From Nitrosospira sp. (GTDB lineage Bacteria > Pseudomonadota > Gammaproteobacteria > Burkholderiales > Nitrosomonadaceae), in the NCBI GenBank assembly GCA_026399575.1, contig JAPLQS010000063.1, positions 1 to 36,753 on the forward strand: a stretch of 36,753 nucleotides of DNA, in the 5' to 3' direction. Position numbers and translations under genes: made by a program. Positions 7,302 to 18,390 of the stretch are shown here, one piece after another (position 1 is the stretch's first letter; every line of letters starts with the position of its first letter). Below the pieces are notes generated by a model. The model had not been told where the DNA came from. It saw nothing but the letters and a program-made list of their open reading frames with translations, and ran no database searches.

Positions 7302-9080
7302 CTACCTGAAATAAATAATGTCGTTAAGGTCCAGTGGTGCCTTGGCAAGGCCTAGGCGGGTCGCCGGGGTTCCCTTTGCGGCCTTCTTGCCCTCTGCCGT
7401 CCAGACATAGTTGTGGCAAGCCCTGATGATGGTTTGAATCTTATTGATCTGTTCGGGGCGGTAGGCTGAATATGCATTCCACACACGCCCTCTGTTGGCG
7501 GAGGAAATGACTGGGCGTTCGAGCATTGACGAGCGCCTGCGGATTCTGTTGAAGAACGAATCCACTGCGTGAAGACTGGCCTTGTTGTAAAGCCACGCCA
7601 GATGATCGGGATCGTATAACCCCATATCGGTGAGATGACAGACAGCTTTGTCTGCCTCTGACAAGGTAGGGAGGGGATGGAAGACCCAACGGTCTTTCCA
7701 TGGACCGATGGTCTGTGCCTTTGCTATCCGGTCTTTGAGCATCAGCAGTTTCACCCCGTTTTCGTCAAGGCTGGGATTGGCGGCGGCGACTGAGTCGAAC
7801 TCACCCCTTGCCCAATCCACTCGACGACGTTTCTCATCAATAGTTAAGTCCTTGGCTATACGGACGTAGAAAGCATCGCAGGACCCATCCTTGATGCGGT
7901 TTGCAAAGGCTGAGAGGCAGGCTGCCCGCATACCTGAATCCTGGTCCAGGAAAAAGCGGACCTTTGCTGTGCTGGAAAACATCTTGCGGAGAGCAAGGAA
8001 AAATCCATGGAGCGTGTATTCGGCATGGACCAGCATGCCGTTTTGGGGAAGCATGTCCTCCCTGCCAACAATCTCCGGTGCTTCAATGTCAGCTTTGAGT
8101 TTGCCGTTGGCGTAAGTCGTGGCGATATCGGATGGGAGCGTCCCAATGCCTGAAAGCCTTTTGGAGTTCATCACCGCAGAATCGTAGTCCGATTCAAGCC
8201 AGAGACGGGCAAAGCCTCTGTGGCAGGCTCCAAGCTTGTCTTCACCACGAGACTTGTGCAGGGCCTCGACCCTTAACGGATCCATTCCCGGATCAAAGTT
8301 AGGGTGCATGCCGAAGACGTAGCCGGTGGCGTTGTCCGCAGCAGCAACAGACGAGAGGGTGACATTCCTCTTGTCCTTGCGTCCTGACCAATTGATGACG
8401 TGGTCCTGACGATCAACTCCGAGGTAGAGCCTCGGTATCTCCATGTCCGAGAGGTTCCTCTCCCGTTCCGCCAGAAAGGCGAGGGACTGTTCGTGGAAGA
8501 AGTCGATTCGTTCGTAGAGGACACGCGGGGCAATGTCTGCCGCCTCGCAAATCCTTCTCAGTGGCATCCTGCCAACGAGCATGGCCATTACTATCCGGTT
8601 CTTGTCTGACTGTTGTTGCCTTGCTATGGGATTGAGGCCCTTGGGCTTGACCGAAAAGGTCACAGAGCATTTCTTGCACCGATATCTCTTGCTCCCTGCC
8701 TTGGTTACCCCAAACTCCTGATAGGCCTTGGGGACGTGTGTGGGAACCCTGTGGTTGTCGCACATCGAATCGGGACAGGTGTCTGCTGTATAGGTCTGCT
8801 CGATGATCCGCCATGCCTCTTCAAAGACCCCTTGGTTGCTTTTGAGGCCGAATATTTCACCGCAGGCGTTGCACTTTGCTGCTGGCGTTTTTGCCGCAGT
8901 GGCGACTATCGTGTAGGGGTTTGTCCCGTAGGCGGTCTTTTCTGCGACCGGGACAGTGAAGTTGGAGCAATAGGGGTTCTTGCAGTGATTGACATTGACC
9001 CCTAGGACGACTGGCGGGACTCTGGGAGTGCTTGGACTCGGGGGTTGCTGCAATACTGCCGGGGTTGTGGCTTGGGTCAT
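7302..9080 (-). CDS. Large zinc-ribbon DDE-like transposase-like protein
   Basis: A 592-residue protein if begun at the ATG at 9080; an upstream in-frame ATG at 9188 lies within the A-tract of the clpA terminator and is unlikely. Paired cysteines at 33/38, 70/73, 102/107 and 135/138 suggest two zinc ribbons, the last (RYRCKKCSVTFS) like the N-terminal region of IS1-type InsA and related transposases. A helix-turn-helix-like segment follows (MPLRRICEAADIAPRVLYERI). Possible catalytic acids are Asp223 (YLGVDRQDH), Asp379 (RFFLDQDSG) and Glu521 (MLERPV), consistent with an RNase H/DDE fold. No second transposition gene or clear terminal inverted repeats were found; only a 10-bp inverted match (7271-7280 with 9097-9106) flanks it. 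It could be a solitary insertion sequence or a domesticated transposase. Confidence 0.65.
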   Translation of the reverse strand: MTQATTPAVLQQPPSPSTPRVPPVVLGVNVNHCKNPYCSNFTVPVAEKTAYGTNPYTIVATAAKTPAAKCNACGEIFGLKSNQGVFEEAWRIIEQTYTADTCPDSMCDNHRVPTHVPKAYQEFGVTKAGSKRYRCKKCSVTFSVKPKGLNPIARQQQSDKNRIVMAMLVGRMPLRRICEAADIAPRVLYERIDFFHEQSLAFLAERERNLSDMEIPRLYLGVDRQDHVINWSGRKDKRNVTLSSVAAADNATGYVFGMHPNFDPGMDPLRVEALHKSRGEDKLGACHRGFARLWLESDYDSAVMNSKRLSGIGTLPSDIATTYANGKLKADIEAPEIVGREDMLPQNGMLVHAEYTLHGFFLALRKMFSSTAKVRFFLDQDSGMRAACLSAFANRIKDGSCDAFYVRIAKDLTIDEKRRRVDWARGEFDSVAAANPSLDENGVKLLMLKDRIAKAQTIGPWKDRWVFHPLPTLSEADKAVCHLTDMGLYDPDHLAWLYNKASLHAVDSFFNRIRRRSSMLERPVISSANRGRVWNAYSAYRPEQINKIQTIIRACHNYVWTAEGKKAAKGTPATRLGLAKAPLDLNDIIYFR

Positions 9081-9186
9081 ATATGTATAACGCATCACCA
9101 AAAATAGCGTTGACGCCCGTAGCATGAGGGGTTTAAAGAAATTTACCTCTTTCGAGTTCGTTTTTGGAGGAAAGAAAAACAAAGGC

Positions 9187-9218
9187 AAAAAAAAGCTGCC
9201 GAAAAATTCTTCGGCAGC
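9187..9218 (-). terminator. Rho-independent terminator downstream of clpA
   Basis: GCTGCCGAA (9195-9203) pairs with TTCGGCAGC (9210-9218) around a 6-nt loop. On the minus strand the hairpin is followed by a run of eight U, about 110 nt past the clpA stop. It also marks the likely boundary between the core genes and the accessory island. Confidence 0.9.
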
Positions 9219-9329
9219 CTGTCCTTGCGAAGGCCCGTCAATTCAGGCCCCAATCTCAAATTTCAACACTTTTTGTTAACGGCTTGGTGATCCGCGCCTT
9301 TTTGTTTTTTACCGGGACAAACGAGTTTA

Positions 9330-11585
9330 CTACACGGCGGCAGCTTCTTCCTCAAACTCAAGCTTCACCTTGCCGTCGGCATCCACATCCACCGTCACCC
9401 GGCCACCGCTGGCAAGACGGCCGAACAGCAGTTCATCGGCCAGCGCGCTGCGGATGGTGTCCTGAATCAACCGTGCCATTGGGCGCGCACCCATCAGAGG
9501 ATCAAAACCATTTTTCGCCAGATGCGCTTTGAGTGCATCAGTAAACACGGCCTCCACTTTCTTTTCATGCAACTGCGCTTCCAGTTGCATCAGGAACTTG
9601 TCCACTACACGCAGGATCACATCGCGATCCAGTGCCCCGAAGGAAATGGTTGCATCCAGGCGGTTGCGGAATTCCGGTGTGAACATGCGCTTGATGTCGG
9701 CCATTTCGTCACCCGCCTGCGCCGATTTGGTAAAGCCAATGGAGGTTCTGGCGAGCGATTCGGCGCCGGCATTGGTGGTCATGATGATGATCACATTGCG
9801 GAAATCTGCCTTGCGGCCGTTGTTGTCGGTCAGGGTGCCATGATCCATCACCTGCAGCAGGATGCTGAAAATATCGGGGTGGGCTTTTTCGATTTCATCC
9901 AGCAGCAGCACCGCATAGGGTTGTTTGGTGATGGCTTCGGTGAGCAGGCCGCCCTGATCAAAACCGACATAGCCGGGCGGCGCGCCGATCAAGCGCGACA
10001 CCGCATGGCGTTCCATGTATTCGGACATGTCGAAACGGTGCAACTGGATGCCCAGTGCATAAGCAAGCTGGCGCGCCACCTCGGTTTTGCCGACGCCGGT
10101 GGGGCCGGAAAAAAGGAATGAGCCGACCGGTTTCTGTGGGTTGCCCAGTCCGCTGCGCGCCATTTTGATCGCTGCCGTGAGCGCATGGATGGCCTTGTCC
10201 TGACCGAAGACCACGGCCTTCAAATCGCGTTCGAGCGTTTTCAGGGTGTTGCGGTCATCGCTGGAGACATTTTGCGGCGGGATACGCGCAATCTTGGCGA
10301 TGATGTCTTCGATTTCGTGTTTGCTGATGATCTTGCGCTGCTTTGATTTCGGCAGGATGCGCTGGGCCGCGCCGGCTTCGTCAATCACGTCGATCGCCTT
10401 GTCCGGCAAGTGCCGGTCATTGATGAAGCGCGCCGACAACTCCGCCGCAGTGGAGAGTGCAGTGGCCGTATATTTGACGCCGTGATACGTTTCATAGCGG
10501 GATTTCAGTCCGCGCAGGATGGCAATGGTCTCTTCCACGCTGGGTTCGGGCACATCAATTTTCTGGAAGCGCCGCGACAGCGCGTGATCCTTCTCGAAAA
10601 TTCCGCGATATTCGCTATAAGTTGTGGCACCGATGCATTTCAGTTGGCCGGTATTGAGTATCGGCTTGAGCAGGTTGGAGGCGTCCAGCGTGCCGCCGGA
10701 AGCGGCACCCGCACCGATCAGGGTATGGATTTCGTCAATGAACAGGATCGCGTTGGGACTGTCGAGCAGTTGCTTCAGCACTGCTTTCAGGCGTTGCTCG
10801 AAATCGCCGCGGTATTTGGTGCCGGCCAGCAGCGCGCCCATGTCCAGGGCATAAACCTGATGGTGCGCCAGAACTTCCGGTACTTCGTTTTCGACGATAC
10901 GCCGCGCCAGTCCTTCGGCGATGGCGGTTTTGCCGACGCCGGCTTCGCCCACCAGCAGGGGATTGTTCTTGCGCCGGCGGCACAATGTCTGAATTACCCG
11001 TTCCAGTTCCTTCTCGCGCCCGATCAGCGGGTCGATCTTGCCTGCCAGCGCCTGGCTGTTGAGGTTCATGGTGTAGCTTTCCAATGCGCCGCTTGCACCC
11101 GTCTCCTGTTCGTTTTCGCCATCGCTTTCGGTCTTGGCGCTGCTGCCTTGCGGCACTTTGCTGATGCCGTGGGAAATGTAATTGACTACATCCAGCCTGG
11201 TCACGCCTTTCTGGTGCAGAAAATAGACTGCATGCGAGTCCTTCTCGCCGAATATCGCCACCAGCACGTTGGCGCCGGTGACTTCTTTCTTGCCGGAGGA
11301 CTGGACATGCAGGATGGCACGCTGGATCACGCGCTGGAAACCGAGCGTCGGCTGGGTATCCACTTCGCCGGTGCCGGACACAGTGGGTGTATTTTCGTTG
11401 ACGTGCTCCATCAGCAGTTTGCGCAGGTCATCGATATCGACCGAGCAGGCGCGCAGCACATCGGCCGCAGTGGGGTTGTCGAGCATCGCCAGCAGCAGAT
11501 GCTCGACCGTAATGAATTCGTGGCGCTTCTGCCGTGACTCGGCAAATGCCATGTGCAAACTTACTTCCAGTTCTTGCGCAATCAT
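9330..11585 (-). CDS. clpA: ATP-dependent Clp protease ATP-binding subunit ClpA
   Basis: An AAA+ unfoldase of 751 residues that feeds substrates to ClpP and works with the adaptor ClpS in N-degron proteolysis in the cytoplasm. It has two N-terminal Clp repeats (about 1-145), a first AAA+ module with Walker [10 protein letters not shown] and Walker B LFIDEIH, and a second with GPTGVGKTE and [10 protein letters not shown]. The length matches E. coli ClpA (758). The short linker without a ClpB-type coiled-coil middle domain separates it from ClpB. It starts 1 nt after the clpS stop, so the two form one operon, with a terminator downstream. Confidence 0.98.
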   Translation of the reverse strand: MIAQELEVSLHMAFAESRQKRHEFITVEHLLLAMLDNPTAADVLRACSVDIDDLRKLLMEHVNENTPTVSGTGEVDTQPTLGFQRVIQRAILHVQSSGKKEVTGANVLVAIFGEKDSHAVYFLHQKGVTRLDVVNYISHGISKVPQGSSAKTESDGENEQETGASGALESYTMNLNSQALAGKIDPLIGREKELERVIQTLCRRRKNNPLLVGEAGVGKTAIAEGLARRIVENEVPEVLAHHQVYALDMGALLAGTKYRGDFEQRLKAVLKQLLDSPNAILFIDEIHTLIGAGAASGGTLDASNLLKPILNTGQLKCIGATTYSEYRGIFEKDHALSRRFQKIDVPEPSVEETIAILRGLKSRYETYHGVKYTATALSTAAELSARFINDRHLPDKAIDVIDEAGAAQRILPKSKQRKIISKHEIEDIIAKIARIPPQNVSSDDRNTLKTLERDLKAVVFGQDKAIHALTAAIKMARSGLGNPQKPVGSFLFSGPTGVGKTEVARQLAYALGIQLHRFDMSEYMERHAVSRLIGAPPGYVGFDQGGLLTEAITKQPYAVLLLDEIEKAHPDIFSILLQVMDHGTLTDNNGRKADFRNVIIIMTTNAGAESLARTSIGFTKSAQAGDEMADIKRMFTPEFRNRLDATISFGALDRDVILRVVDKFLMQLEAQLHEKKVEAVFTDALKAHLAKNGFDPLMGARPMARLIQDTIRSALADELLFGRLASGGRVTVDVDADGKVKLEFEEEAAAV

Positions 11586-11586
11586 T

Positions 11587-11895
11587 TCAAGTTTTCTCCA
11601 TCACGCACTGTAGCGGATGCTGATGCTGTCTGGCAAACGCAACTACCTGCTCCACTTTGGCGGCGGCGACATCACTGGGATAGATGCCACATACTCCCAT
11701 ACCCTCTTTATGAACTTTGAGCATTATTTGCGTCGCCTGTTCTCGATTCTTGGAAAAAAAAGTCTGTAATACCGCAACCACAAACTCCATCGGGGTGAAA
11801 TCGTCATTCAGCAAAATCACTTTGAACATCGGTGGAGGTTTGAGTTTACTCTTTTCTGCCTCCAGTACGGCATCTCCATGATTTTCTGTTGCCAT
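11587..11895 (-). CDS. clpS: ClpS adaptor protein
   Basis: An adaptor of about 102 residues that binds the ClpA N-domain and delivers proteins with N-terminal Leu, Phe, Trp or Tyr. The family core is clear: [26 protein letters not shown], including the DDFTPMEFV substrate-pocket region, and the C-terminal [10 protein letters not shown]. The start at 11895 (MATENHG) is preferred because AGGTGA lies just before it; an ATG at 11910 would add five residues and is also possible. The gene is directly upstream of clpA and diverges from the cold-shock gene. Confidence 0.95.
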   Translation of the reverse strand: MATENHGDAVLEAEKSKLKPPPMFKVILLNDDFTPMEFVVAVLQTFFSKNREQATQIMLKVHKEGMGVCGIYPSDVAAAKVEQVVAFARQHQHPLQCVMEKT

Positions 11896-12173
11896 GGTCA
11901 CCTGCTTCATTCATCCATCCATCGGAATAAAACACGCATACTTCTGCATATTTGACGATTACGGCGGAATTTTCAAGTATCTTGAGAAAATTATTCTGTT
12001 GCATTTTTACAAAATACGATATGACCCCTTGACTTGGACGCCGGATTTGCGTAAAACCAACCTTGGCGTTTGGCTTCAAGTGTTCTGCAGTACCGGTTAC
12101 AGCCGTTTGCGGTCTTGAAACTCAAACAGTATTCGGGTTTCCGGCCCGGTTTTTTTATATATAGGAAGTAAAA

Positions 12174-12377
12174 ATGGCAACAGGTACAGTGAAATGGTTT
12201 AACGATTCCAAGGGTTTTGGTTTTATCACTCCCGACGATGGTAGCGAAGATTTGTTTGCGCACTTTTCCGCAATCAACATGTCTGGATTCAAAACCCTCA
12301 AGGAAGGTCAGAAAGTGAGCTTTGAAGTCACTCAGGGTCCGAAAGGCAAACAAGCATCAAATATTCAAGCTGCCTAA
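12174..12377 (+). CDS. Cold-shock protein of the CspA family
   Basis: A 67-residue single cold-shock domain that binds single-stranded RNA or DNA and melts secondary structure. Both nucleic-acid-binding motifs are present, [11 protein letters not shown] (RNP1) and DLFAHFSAI (RNP2), after the usual start [10 protein letters not shown]. The ribosome binding site is AGGAAG. The 263-bp gap to clpS leaves room for a long 5' leader, as is usual for cold-inducible csp mRNAs. A short GC stem (CGGG at 12134, CCCG at 12145) followed by seven T lies just before the gene and could affect leader folding. Which paralogue it is (cspA, cspD, cspE type) cannot be told from this sequence alone. Confidence 0.95.
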   Translation: MATGTVKWFNDSKGFGFITPDDGSEDLFAHFSAINMSGFKTLKEGQKVSFEVTQGPKGKQASNIQAA

Positions 12378-12434
12378 CGATTCTCTGCTGACGCAGCTCT
12401 GAGCTGCAATCAGTATGTAATCATTGGATGCAAC

Positions 12435-12468
12435 AAGCCCTTGCCGGGAAACCGGCAAGGGCTTTTTT
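12435..12468 (+). terminator. Terminator of the cold-shock gene, overlapping the icd stop
   Basis: A perfect 13-bp stem (12435-12447 with 12452-12464) closed by a GAAA tetraloop is followed by T residues to 12468. The T-tract overlaps the stop codon of icd, which converges from the other strand, so the hairpin may also limit read-through from icd. Confidence 0.95.
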
Positions 12469-13717
12469 ATGCCATGCGCTCGACCAGCGCCTGACCGAAT
12501 GCGGAGCATGATACTTTCTGCGCGCCGGTCATCTGTCGTGCGAAATCGTAGGTCACGATTTTGTCCTGGATGGTTTTTTCCACTGCGCGGATTATCAGGT
12601 CGGCAGCCTCAATCCAGCCCATGTGCCGCAGCATCATTTCCGCCGACAGAATAATGGACCCGGGATTAACCTGATCCTTGCCGGCATATTTGGGTGCGGT
12701 GCCATGAGTCGCCTCGAAGATCGCAATCGAATCGCTGAGGTTTGCACCTGGGGCGATACCGATCCCGCCCACCTGTGCCGCCAGGGCATCGGAGATGTAG
12801 TCGCCGTTCAGGTTCAGCGTGGCGATCACATCGTATTCTTCTGGTCGTAGCAGAATCTGCTGCAGGAATGCGTCGGCGATCACGTCCTTGATGACGATCC
12901 CGCCCTTGTCCGCCGGCAGCTTCATCCATGGCCCACCGTCGAGCAATTCGGCGCCAAATTCTTTTGCCGCCAGCGCGTAGCCCCAGTTCTTGAAGGCTCC
13001 TTCGGTGAATTTCATGATGTTGCCTTTGTGCACCAGCGTAACCGATTTGCGCCGATTGTCGATCGCATACTGGATTGCCCGGCGCACCAGACGTTCGCTG
13101 CCTTCGCTGGATACCGGCTTGATGCCGATGCCGGATGTCTGCGGAAAGCGTATTTTGGTGACCCCCATGTCTTTCATCAGGAAGTCGATCAGTTTTTTCG
13201 CTTTATCCGACCCGGCTTCCCATTCGATACCGGCGTAAATATCTTCCGAGTTCTCGCGGAAAATCACCATGTCGGTTTTCTCCGGTTGTTTCACCGGACT
13301 CGGCACCCCCTGGAAATAGCGCACTGGCCGCAAACACACGTACAGATCCAGCTCCTGGCGTAACGCCACGTTGATCGAACGGATACCGCCGCCCACCGGC
13401 GTGGTCAATGGTCCCTTGATCGAGACCACATACTCTTTTGCGGCCTGCAGCGTTTCTTCCGGCAGCCATACATTCTCGCCGTAGACGCGGGTGGATTTTT
13501 CCCCGGCATAGATTTCCATCCAGGAAATTTTGCGCTTGCCGGCGTAGGCCTTGGCCACCGCCGCATCGACCACTTTCTGCATTACCGGAGTAATGTCTAC
13601 ACCGATGCCGTCGCCTTCGATGTATGGAATGACCGGATGGTCGGGCACGTCCAGGGAAAAGTCTGCGTTGACACGGATTTTCTCACCCTCGGCTGGCGGC
13701 GTGATGTGTTGGTACAT
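12467..13717 (-). CDS. icd: NADP-dependent isocitrate dehydrogenase
   Basis: Oxidatively decarboxylates isocitrate to 2-oxoglutarate in the TCA cycle, reducing NADP. The 416 residues match the E. coli Icd type. [16 protein letters not shown] contains the substrate-binding serine that in E. coli is phosphorylated by Ace[12 protein letters not shown] keeps the Lys-Tyr pair that selects NADP over [15 protein letters not shown] and [13 protein letters not shown] are also conserved. The ribosome binding site AGGGAG lies before the ATG. It converges with the cold-shock gene and diverges from nudJ-mnmA. Confidence 0.97.
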   Translation of the reverse strand: MYQHITPPAEGEKIRVNADFSLDVPDHPVIPYIEGDGIGVDITPVMQKVVDAAVAKAYAGKRKISWMEIYAGEKSTRVYGENVWLPEETLQAAKEYVVSIKGPLTTPVGGGIRSINVALRQELDLYVCLRPVRYFQGVPSPVKQPEKTDMVIFRENSEDIYAGIEWEAGSDKAKKLIDFLMKDMGVTKIRFPQTSGIGIKPVSSEGSERLVRRAIQYAIDNRRKSVTLVHKGNIMKFTEGAFKNWGYALAAKEFGAELLDGGPWMKLPADKGGIVIKDVIADAFLQQILLRPEEYDVIATLNLNGDYISDALAAQVGGIGIAPGANLSDSIAIFEATHGTAPKYAGKDQVNPGSIILSAEMMLRHMGWIEAADLIIRAVEKTIQDKIVTYDFARQMTGAQKVSCSAFGQALVERMA

Positions 13718-13931
13718 GGTGTCTCCCTAGTGGTTGGCAAGTTGGCAATGCGTGGAGCCAGTGTTTGGCAAGGCAAGAAAAGCTGCTGCATTTTACCCTA
13801 AGCGCTGATGCGCTGTGAACGCTGCGCCATGTCGGTGATGCTGTTGCCTGTGTCTGTTTGTTCCTTTCTCCTGATCAAGGCGCTAGAATGCGGGCTTGCG
13901 CCGGTTGGGCGCGTGTCCACGGAATGGCAGC

Positions 13932-14378
13932 ATGATCTGGAAGCCTAATGTCACGGTTGCAGCAGTCATCGAGCAGGACGGGAAATACCTGCTGGTGGAA
14001 GAGCAAACCAATAGCGGCGAATTGTTCAATCAGCCGGCAGGGCACTGGGAACCTGATGAATCGATCATTCAGGGTGCGATCCGGGAAACCCTGGAAGAAA
14101 CCGGGTATACCTTCGTTCCGCAATGGCTGCTGGGTATTTATCGCTGGCACTCCCGTGCCAACGATGTCATTTATCTGCGTTTTGCCTTTGCCGGCTCGGT
14201 CGCCGGCTACGACCCCGAGCGCACGCTGGATGACGGTATACTGCGCGCAGCATGGTTCAGCCTGGATGAAATCCGCGCATTGATCCCGCGTCACCGCAGT
14301 CCGCTGGTGATGCAGTGCATCGAGGATCATTTGGCAGGCAAACATTATCCGCTGGATATCCTTACCCATTGCGATTGA
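13932..14378 (+). CDS. nudJ: Nudix hydrolase, NudJ-like
   Basis: A 148-residue Nudix hydrolase resembling E. coli NudJ, which cleaves nucleoside tri- and diphosphates and HMP-PP. The Nudix box (G-x5-E-x7-RE-x2-EE-x-G) begins at the glycine of PAGHWEPDE and runs through [31 protein letters not shown] at the N-terminus and [19 protein letters not shown] at the C-terminus match NudJ. The start at 13932 (MIWKPNV) is chosen over an in-frame upstream start because it fits NudJ proteins. It lies 1 nt before mnmA, as in enterobacteria where nudJ, mnmA and purB are also neighbours. Confidence 0.9.
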   Translation: MIWKPNVTVAAVIEQDGKYLLVEEQTNSGELFNQPAGHWEPDESIIQGAIRETLEETGYTFVPQWLLGIYRWHSRANDVIYLRFAFAGSVAGYDPERTLDDGILRAAWFSLDEIRALIPRHRSPLVMQCIEDHLAGKHYPLDILTHCD

Positions 14379-14379
14379 A

Positions 14380-15462
14380 ATGATGAGCAAACAGCGCGTG
14401 GTAGTCGGGATGTCGGGCGGAGTCGATTCGGCGGTTGCGGCCTTGCTGCTGAAACAGCAAGGCTACGACGTGGTCGGCCTGTTCATGAAAAATTGGGAGG
14501 ATGATGATACCGATGAATACTGTTCCTCCCGCCAGGATCTGATCGATGCTGCGTCGGTGGCGGACATTATCGGCATTCCGCTGGAGGCGGTGAATTTCTC
14601 CACCGAATACAAGGAGCGGGTGTTCAGTCAGTTTCTTGCCGAGTATCAGGCAGGACGCACACCCAACCCGGACGTGTTATGCAACGCGGAAATCAAGTTC
14701 AAGGCATTTCTTGATCACGCGCTCAGTCTCGGCGCCAGGCATATCGCCACCGGCCATTATGCCCAGGTGCGTGAAATAAACGGTGAGTTCCAGTTGCTGA
14801 AAGGCGAGGACGGAACCAAGGATCAGAGTTATTTTCTCTATCGCCTGAACCAGGCGCAGTTAGCCGGCACGCTGTTTCCGATCGGCCATCTGTACAAGCG
14901 CGACGTACGCAAAATTGCTCGCGATCACGGTTTGCCGAATTCCGCCAAGAAAGACAGCACCGGCATCTGTTTTATCGGCGAGCGTCCATTCCGGGAATTT
15001 CTCAATCGCTATCTGCCGCATGAGCCGGGAGAAATACAGACTCCGGAGGGCGTAGTGGTGGGGAAGCATATCGGTCTGATGTATTACACCATCGGCCAGC
15101 GGCAGGGACTGGGTATCGGCGGCACCAGGGACGGTGCTGGCGAGCCGTGGTTCGTGGTAGGCAAGGATATGTTGCAAAATATTTTGATCGTGGTGCAGGG
15201 TCACGATCATCCTGCACTGTTCCGTCCCACGCTCAGTGCTGCCGATTTGACATGGATCAGCGGGCAAGCACCCCACTGCAACTGGGTCTATGCTGCCAAG
15301 ATCCGTTATCGCCAGCCGGATGCGCCCTGCTTCATCACGCATCTTGGCGACGATAGATGTGACATCGAATTCGCCCAGCCGCAATGGGCGGTGACGCCGG
15401 GGCAATCAGTGGTGGTCTACGAGAGCAAGGTATGTCTGGGAGGGGGGGTAATTGCAGGATAA
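14380..15462 (+). CDS. mnmA: tRNA-specific 2-thiouridylase MnmA
   Basis: Catalyses 2-thiolation of the wobble uridine (U34) in tRNAs for Lys, Glu and Gln, using sulfur passed through the Tus relay. The 360-residue protein has the PP-loop [12 protein letters not shown] for ATP binding. The two catalytic cysteines are visible in [12 protein letters not shown] and [12 protein letters not shown]. The C-terminal beta-barrel region ends in CLGGGVIAG. It forms an operon with nudJ and converges with the GST-like gene. Confidence 0.98.
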   Translation: MMSKQRVVVGMSGGVDSAVAALLLKQQGYDVVGLFMKNWEDDDTDEYCSSRQDLIDAASVADIIGIPLEAVNFSTEYKERVFSQFLAEYQAGRTPNPDVLCNAEIKFKAFLDHALSLGARHIATGHYAQVREINGEFQLLKGEDGTKDQSYFLYRLNQAQLAGTLFPIGHLYKRDVRKIARDHGLPNSAKKDSTGICFIGERPFREFLNRYLPHEPGEIQTPEGVVVGKHIGLMYYTIGQRQGLGIGGTRDGAGEPWFVVGKDMLQNILIVVQGHDHPALFRPTLSAADLTWISGQAPHCNWVYAAKIRYRQPDAPCFITHLGDDRCDIEFAQPQWAVTPGQSVVVYESKVCLGGGVIAG

Positions 15463-15492
15463 GGGGAGCGTTTTGTTGCGTGCGACCAGTAA

Positions 15493-16101
15493 TTATCCTT
15501 TGGGTGCCGTTTCCACGAATGACGCTCCTTTTTCCAGCTTGTCGGCAAGATCGGCAAGATTGGGGAAGGCAGTACGCCATTCGACTTCGGGGAAGCGAAA
15601 AGTCAGATAACCCAGCGTGCAGCCCAGTGCAACATCAGCCAGCGTGTAGGCACTGCCGTTGCACCATTTTTTAGTGCCCAGTTCGTGGGCGGACGCTTCC
15701 AGGCCCCGCGTGACCTTCTGCTGCTGGCGCATGACCCATTCCGGACTCTGCTGGGCGGCGGGACGCTTGCGTTCCAGAAAAATCGTGGTGGCGGCATCGC
15801 TGATTCCGTCTGCCAGCACTTCCCAGCGCTTGACCATGATGCGGTGCCGGTTGGACTCCGGAATCAAACGCGATACCGGACTGATGTTGTCAAGATATTC
15901 GACGATCACGCGCGAGTCGTACAGCGGCGTTCCGTCTTCCATGATCAGCACCGGCACTTTGCCTAATGGATTGTAATCCGCTACCGGGCTGTCCGCGTCC
16001 CACGGAACAGCCACTTCGAAAGTGTAATTGATGCGTTTCTCCAGCAGGACGATACGCGTTTTGCGTACGTAAGGGCTGGTGAGCGATCCGACAAGCTTCA
16101 T
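15493..16101 (-). CDS. Glutathione S-transferase family protein
   Basis: A 202-residue GST-fold protein. The N-terminal thioredoxin-like domain has SPYVRKTRIVL (Ser9 as a likely glutathione-activating residue), the cis-proline segment KVPVLIMEDG and the glutathione-contact LYDSRVIVEYLD. The helical C-terminal domain holds the N-capping-like motif YTLADVALGCTLGY. It resembles E. coli YibF and other uncharacterised bacterial GSTs; the substrate is unknown. It stands alone, converging with mnmA and diverging from purB. Confidence 0.9.
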   Translation of the reverse strand: MKLVGSLTSPYVRKTRIVLLEKRINYTFEVAVPWDADSPVADYNPLGKVPVLIMEDGTPLYDSRVIVEYLDNISPVSRLIPESNRHRIMVKRWEVLADGISDAATTIFLERKRPAAQQSPEWVMRQQQKVTRGLEASAHELGTKKWCNGSAYTLADVALGCTLGYLTFRFPEVEWRTAFPNLADLADKLEKGASFVETAPKG

Positions 16102-16181
16102 GGTATTCCCTTGCTAGCAGTCTAATCGAACCGCGAATTATACCGGTTTTTGCTACTGCATGGCATAAGGCGGAAGCCTAA

Positions 16182-17597
<1,416 letters not shown>

Positions 17598-17692
17598 AGG
17601 AATTTTCCGCTTTCTTCCATGTGATCTTTCCATGTTGTGTCGACTCTGCAGCGCAATTTCTTTACATCGCGTACTAAATTCTTTTCTCCAGA

Positions 17693-17720
17693 CTTGAAAT
17701 CAGCAAAACTATCCCAACAT
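17693..17720 (+). promoter_or_regulatory. Sigma-32-like heat-shock promoter of grpE
   Basis: CTTGAAA (17693-17699), a 13-bp spacer and CCCAACAT (17713-17720) match the sigma-32 consensus (CTTGAAA ... CCCCATnT). Transcription would start near 17728, which rules out an upstream ATG at 17719 as the grpE start. Confidence 0.75.
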
Positions 17721-17763
17721 GCTCTGGACGGAAACCTGGAGAGCAAGGAGATGGAGCACAACT

Positions 17764-18324
17764 ATGCAACAGCCACAAGATCCACAAAACCAGCCAGAAC
17801 TGACCGCGACCATGAATGAAGCCGACGAAAACAAATCAACGGAACCAGTAATGGATACCATGCCGAGCCTGGAGCAGTTGCTGAAGAAAGCAGAACTCGA
17901 TGCTGCCGAGCATCACGATGCCTGGCTGCGTGCCAAGGCCGATACCGAGAATATACGCAAGCGCGCGCAGGTTGATATTGCCAACGCACATAAATATGCC
18001 GTCGAAAATTTCTCTACCGAGCTGCTGGCGGTGATGGACAGCCTGGAAGCTGCATTGGCGGTAGAAAATGCAACTGTGGAAAACTTCAAGAATGGCATGG
18101 AGCTGACACTCAAGCAACTCGCAGCCGCTTTCAATAGATTCAACATCAAGGTGATCGAGCCGCTAGGTGCAAAATTCGATCCGCATCAGCATCAGGCCAT
18201 GTGTGCGATAGATTCCGACCTGGCCCCCAACACCGTGTTGCAGGTGATGCAAAAAGGCTACATGTTGAACGACCGGATAATCCGCCCGGCACTGGTCACG
18301 GTTTCGAAAGCCAAAGAGTCTTGA
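17764..18324 (+). CDS. grpE: Nucleotide exchange factor GrpE
   Basis: Releases ADP from DnaK in the Hsp70 cycle. The 186-residue protein has an acidic, disordered N-terminus, a long helix ([35 protein letters not shown] in outline, about 35-70) for dimerisation, and the C-terminal beta domain with the conserved [10 protein letters not shown] and [21 protein letters not shown]. The start at 17764 has GGAG 7 nt upstream and is the first suitable ATG after the heat-shock promoter. dnaK follows 66 bp later. Confidence 0.96.
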   Translation: MQQPQDPQNQPELTATMNEADENKSTEPVMDTMPSLEQLLKKAELDAAEHHDAWLRAKADTENIRKRAQVDIANAHKYAVENFSTELLAVMDSLEAALAVENATVENFKNGMELTLKQLAAAFNRFNIKVIEPLGAKFDPHQHQAMCAIDSDLAPNTVLQVMQKGYMLNDRIIRPALVTVSKAKES

Positions 18325-18327
18325 AGA

Positions 18328-18355
18328 CTTGAAATTCCAGCCCGAACCCCCACTT
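18328..18355 (+). promoter_or_regulatory. Second sigma-32-like promoter, for dnaK
   Basis: CTTGAAA (18328-18334), a 13-bp spacer and CCCCACTT (18348-18355) match the sigma-32 consensus better than the grpE promoter at the -10. It begins right after the grpE stop codon, so dnaK can be heat-induced independently of grpE. Confidence 0.7.
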
Positions 18356-18390
18356 CGAATATCAATATAAACCTTCACAAGGATCAAATC

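Noticed and set aside
7271-9106. The 10-bp inverted match flanking the transposase-like gene as true terminal inverted repeats
   Set aside because: It does not extend beyond 10 bp, is AT-rich, and no target-site duplication was seen.
10410-11537. Long open frame antisense to clpA
   Set aside because: clpA is intact and conserved on the other strand; no ribosome binding site or family pattern was seen.
13884-13889. TAGAAT as the -10 of nudJ-mnmA
   Set aside because: The hexamer is good but no -35 lies at an acceptable distance, so it was not listed.
17719-17763. ATG at 17719 as the grpE start
   Set aside because: It overlaps the -10 of the heat-shock promoter and so would not be in the transcript.
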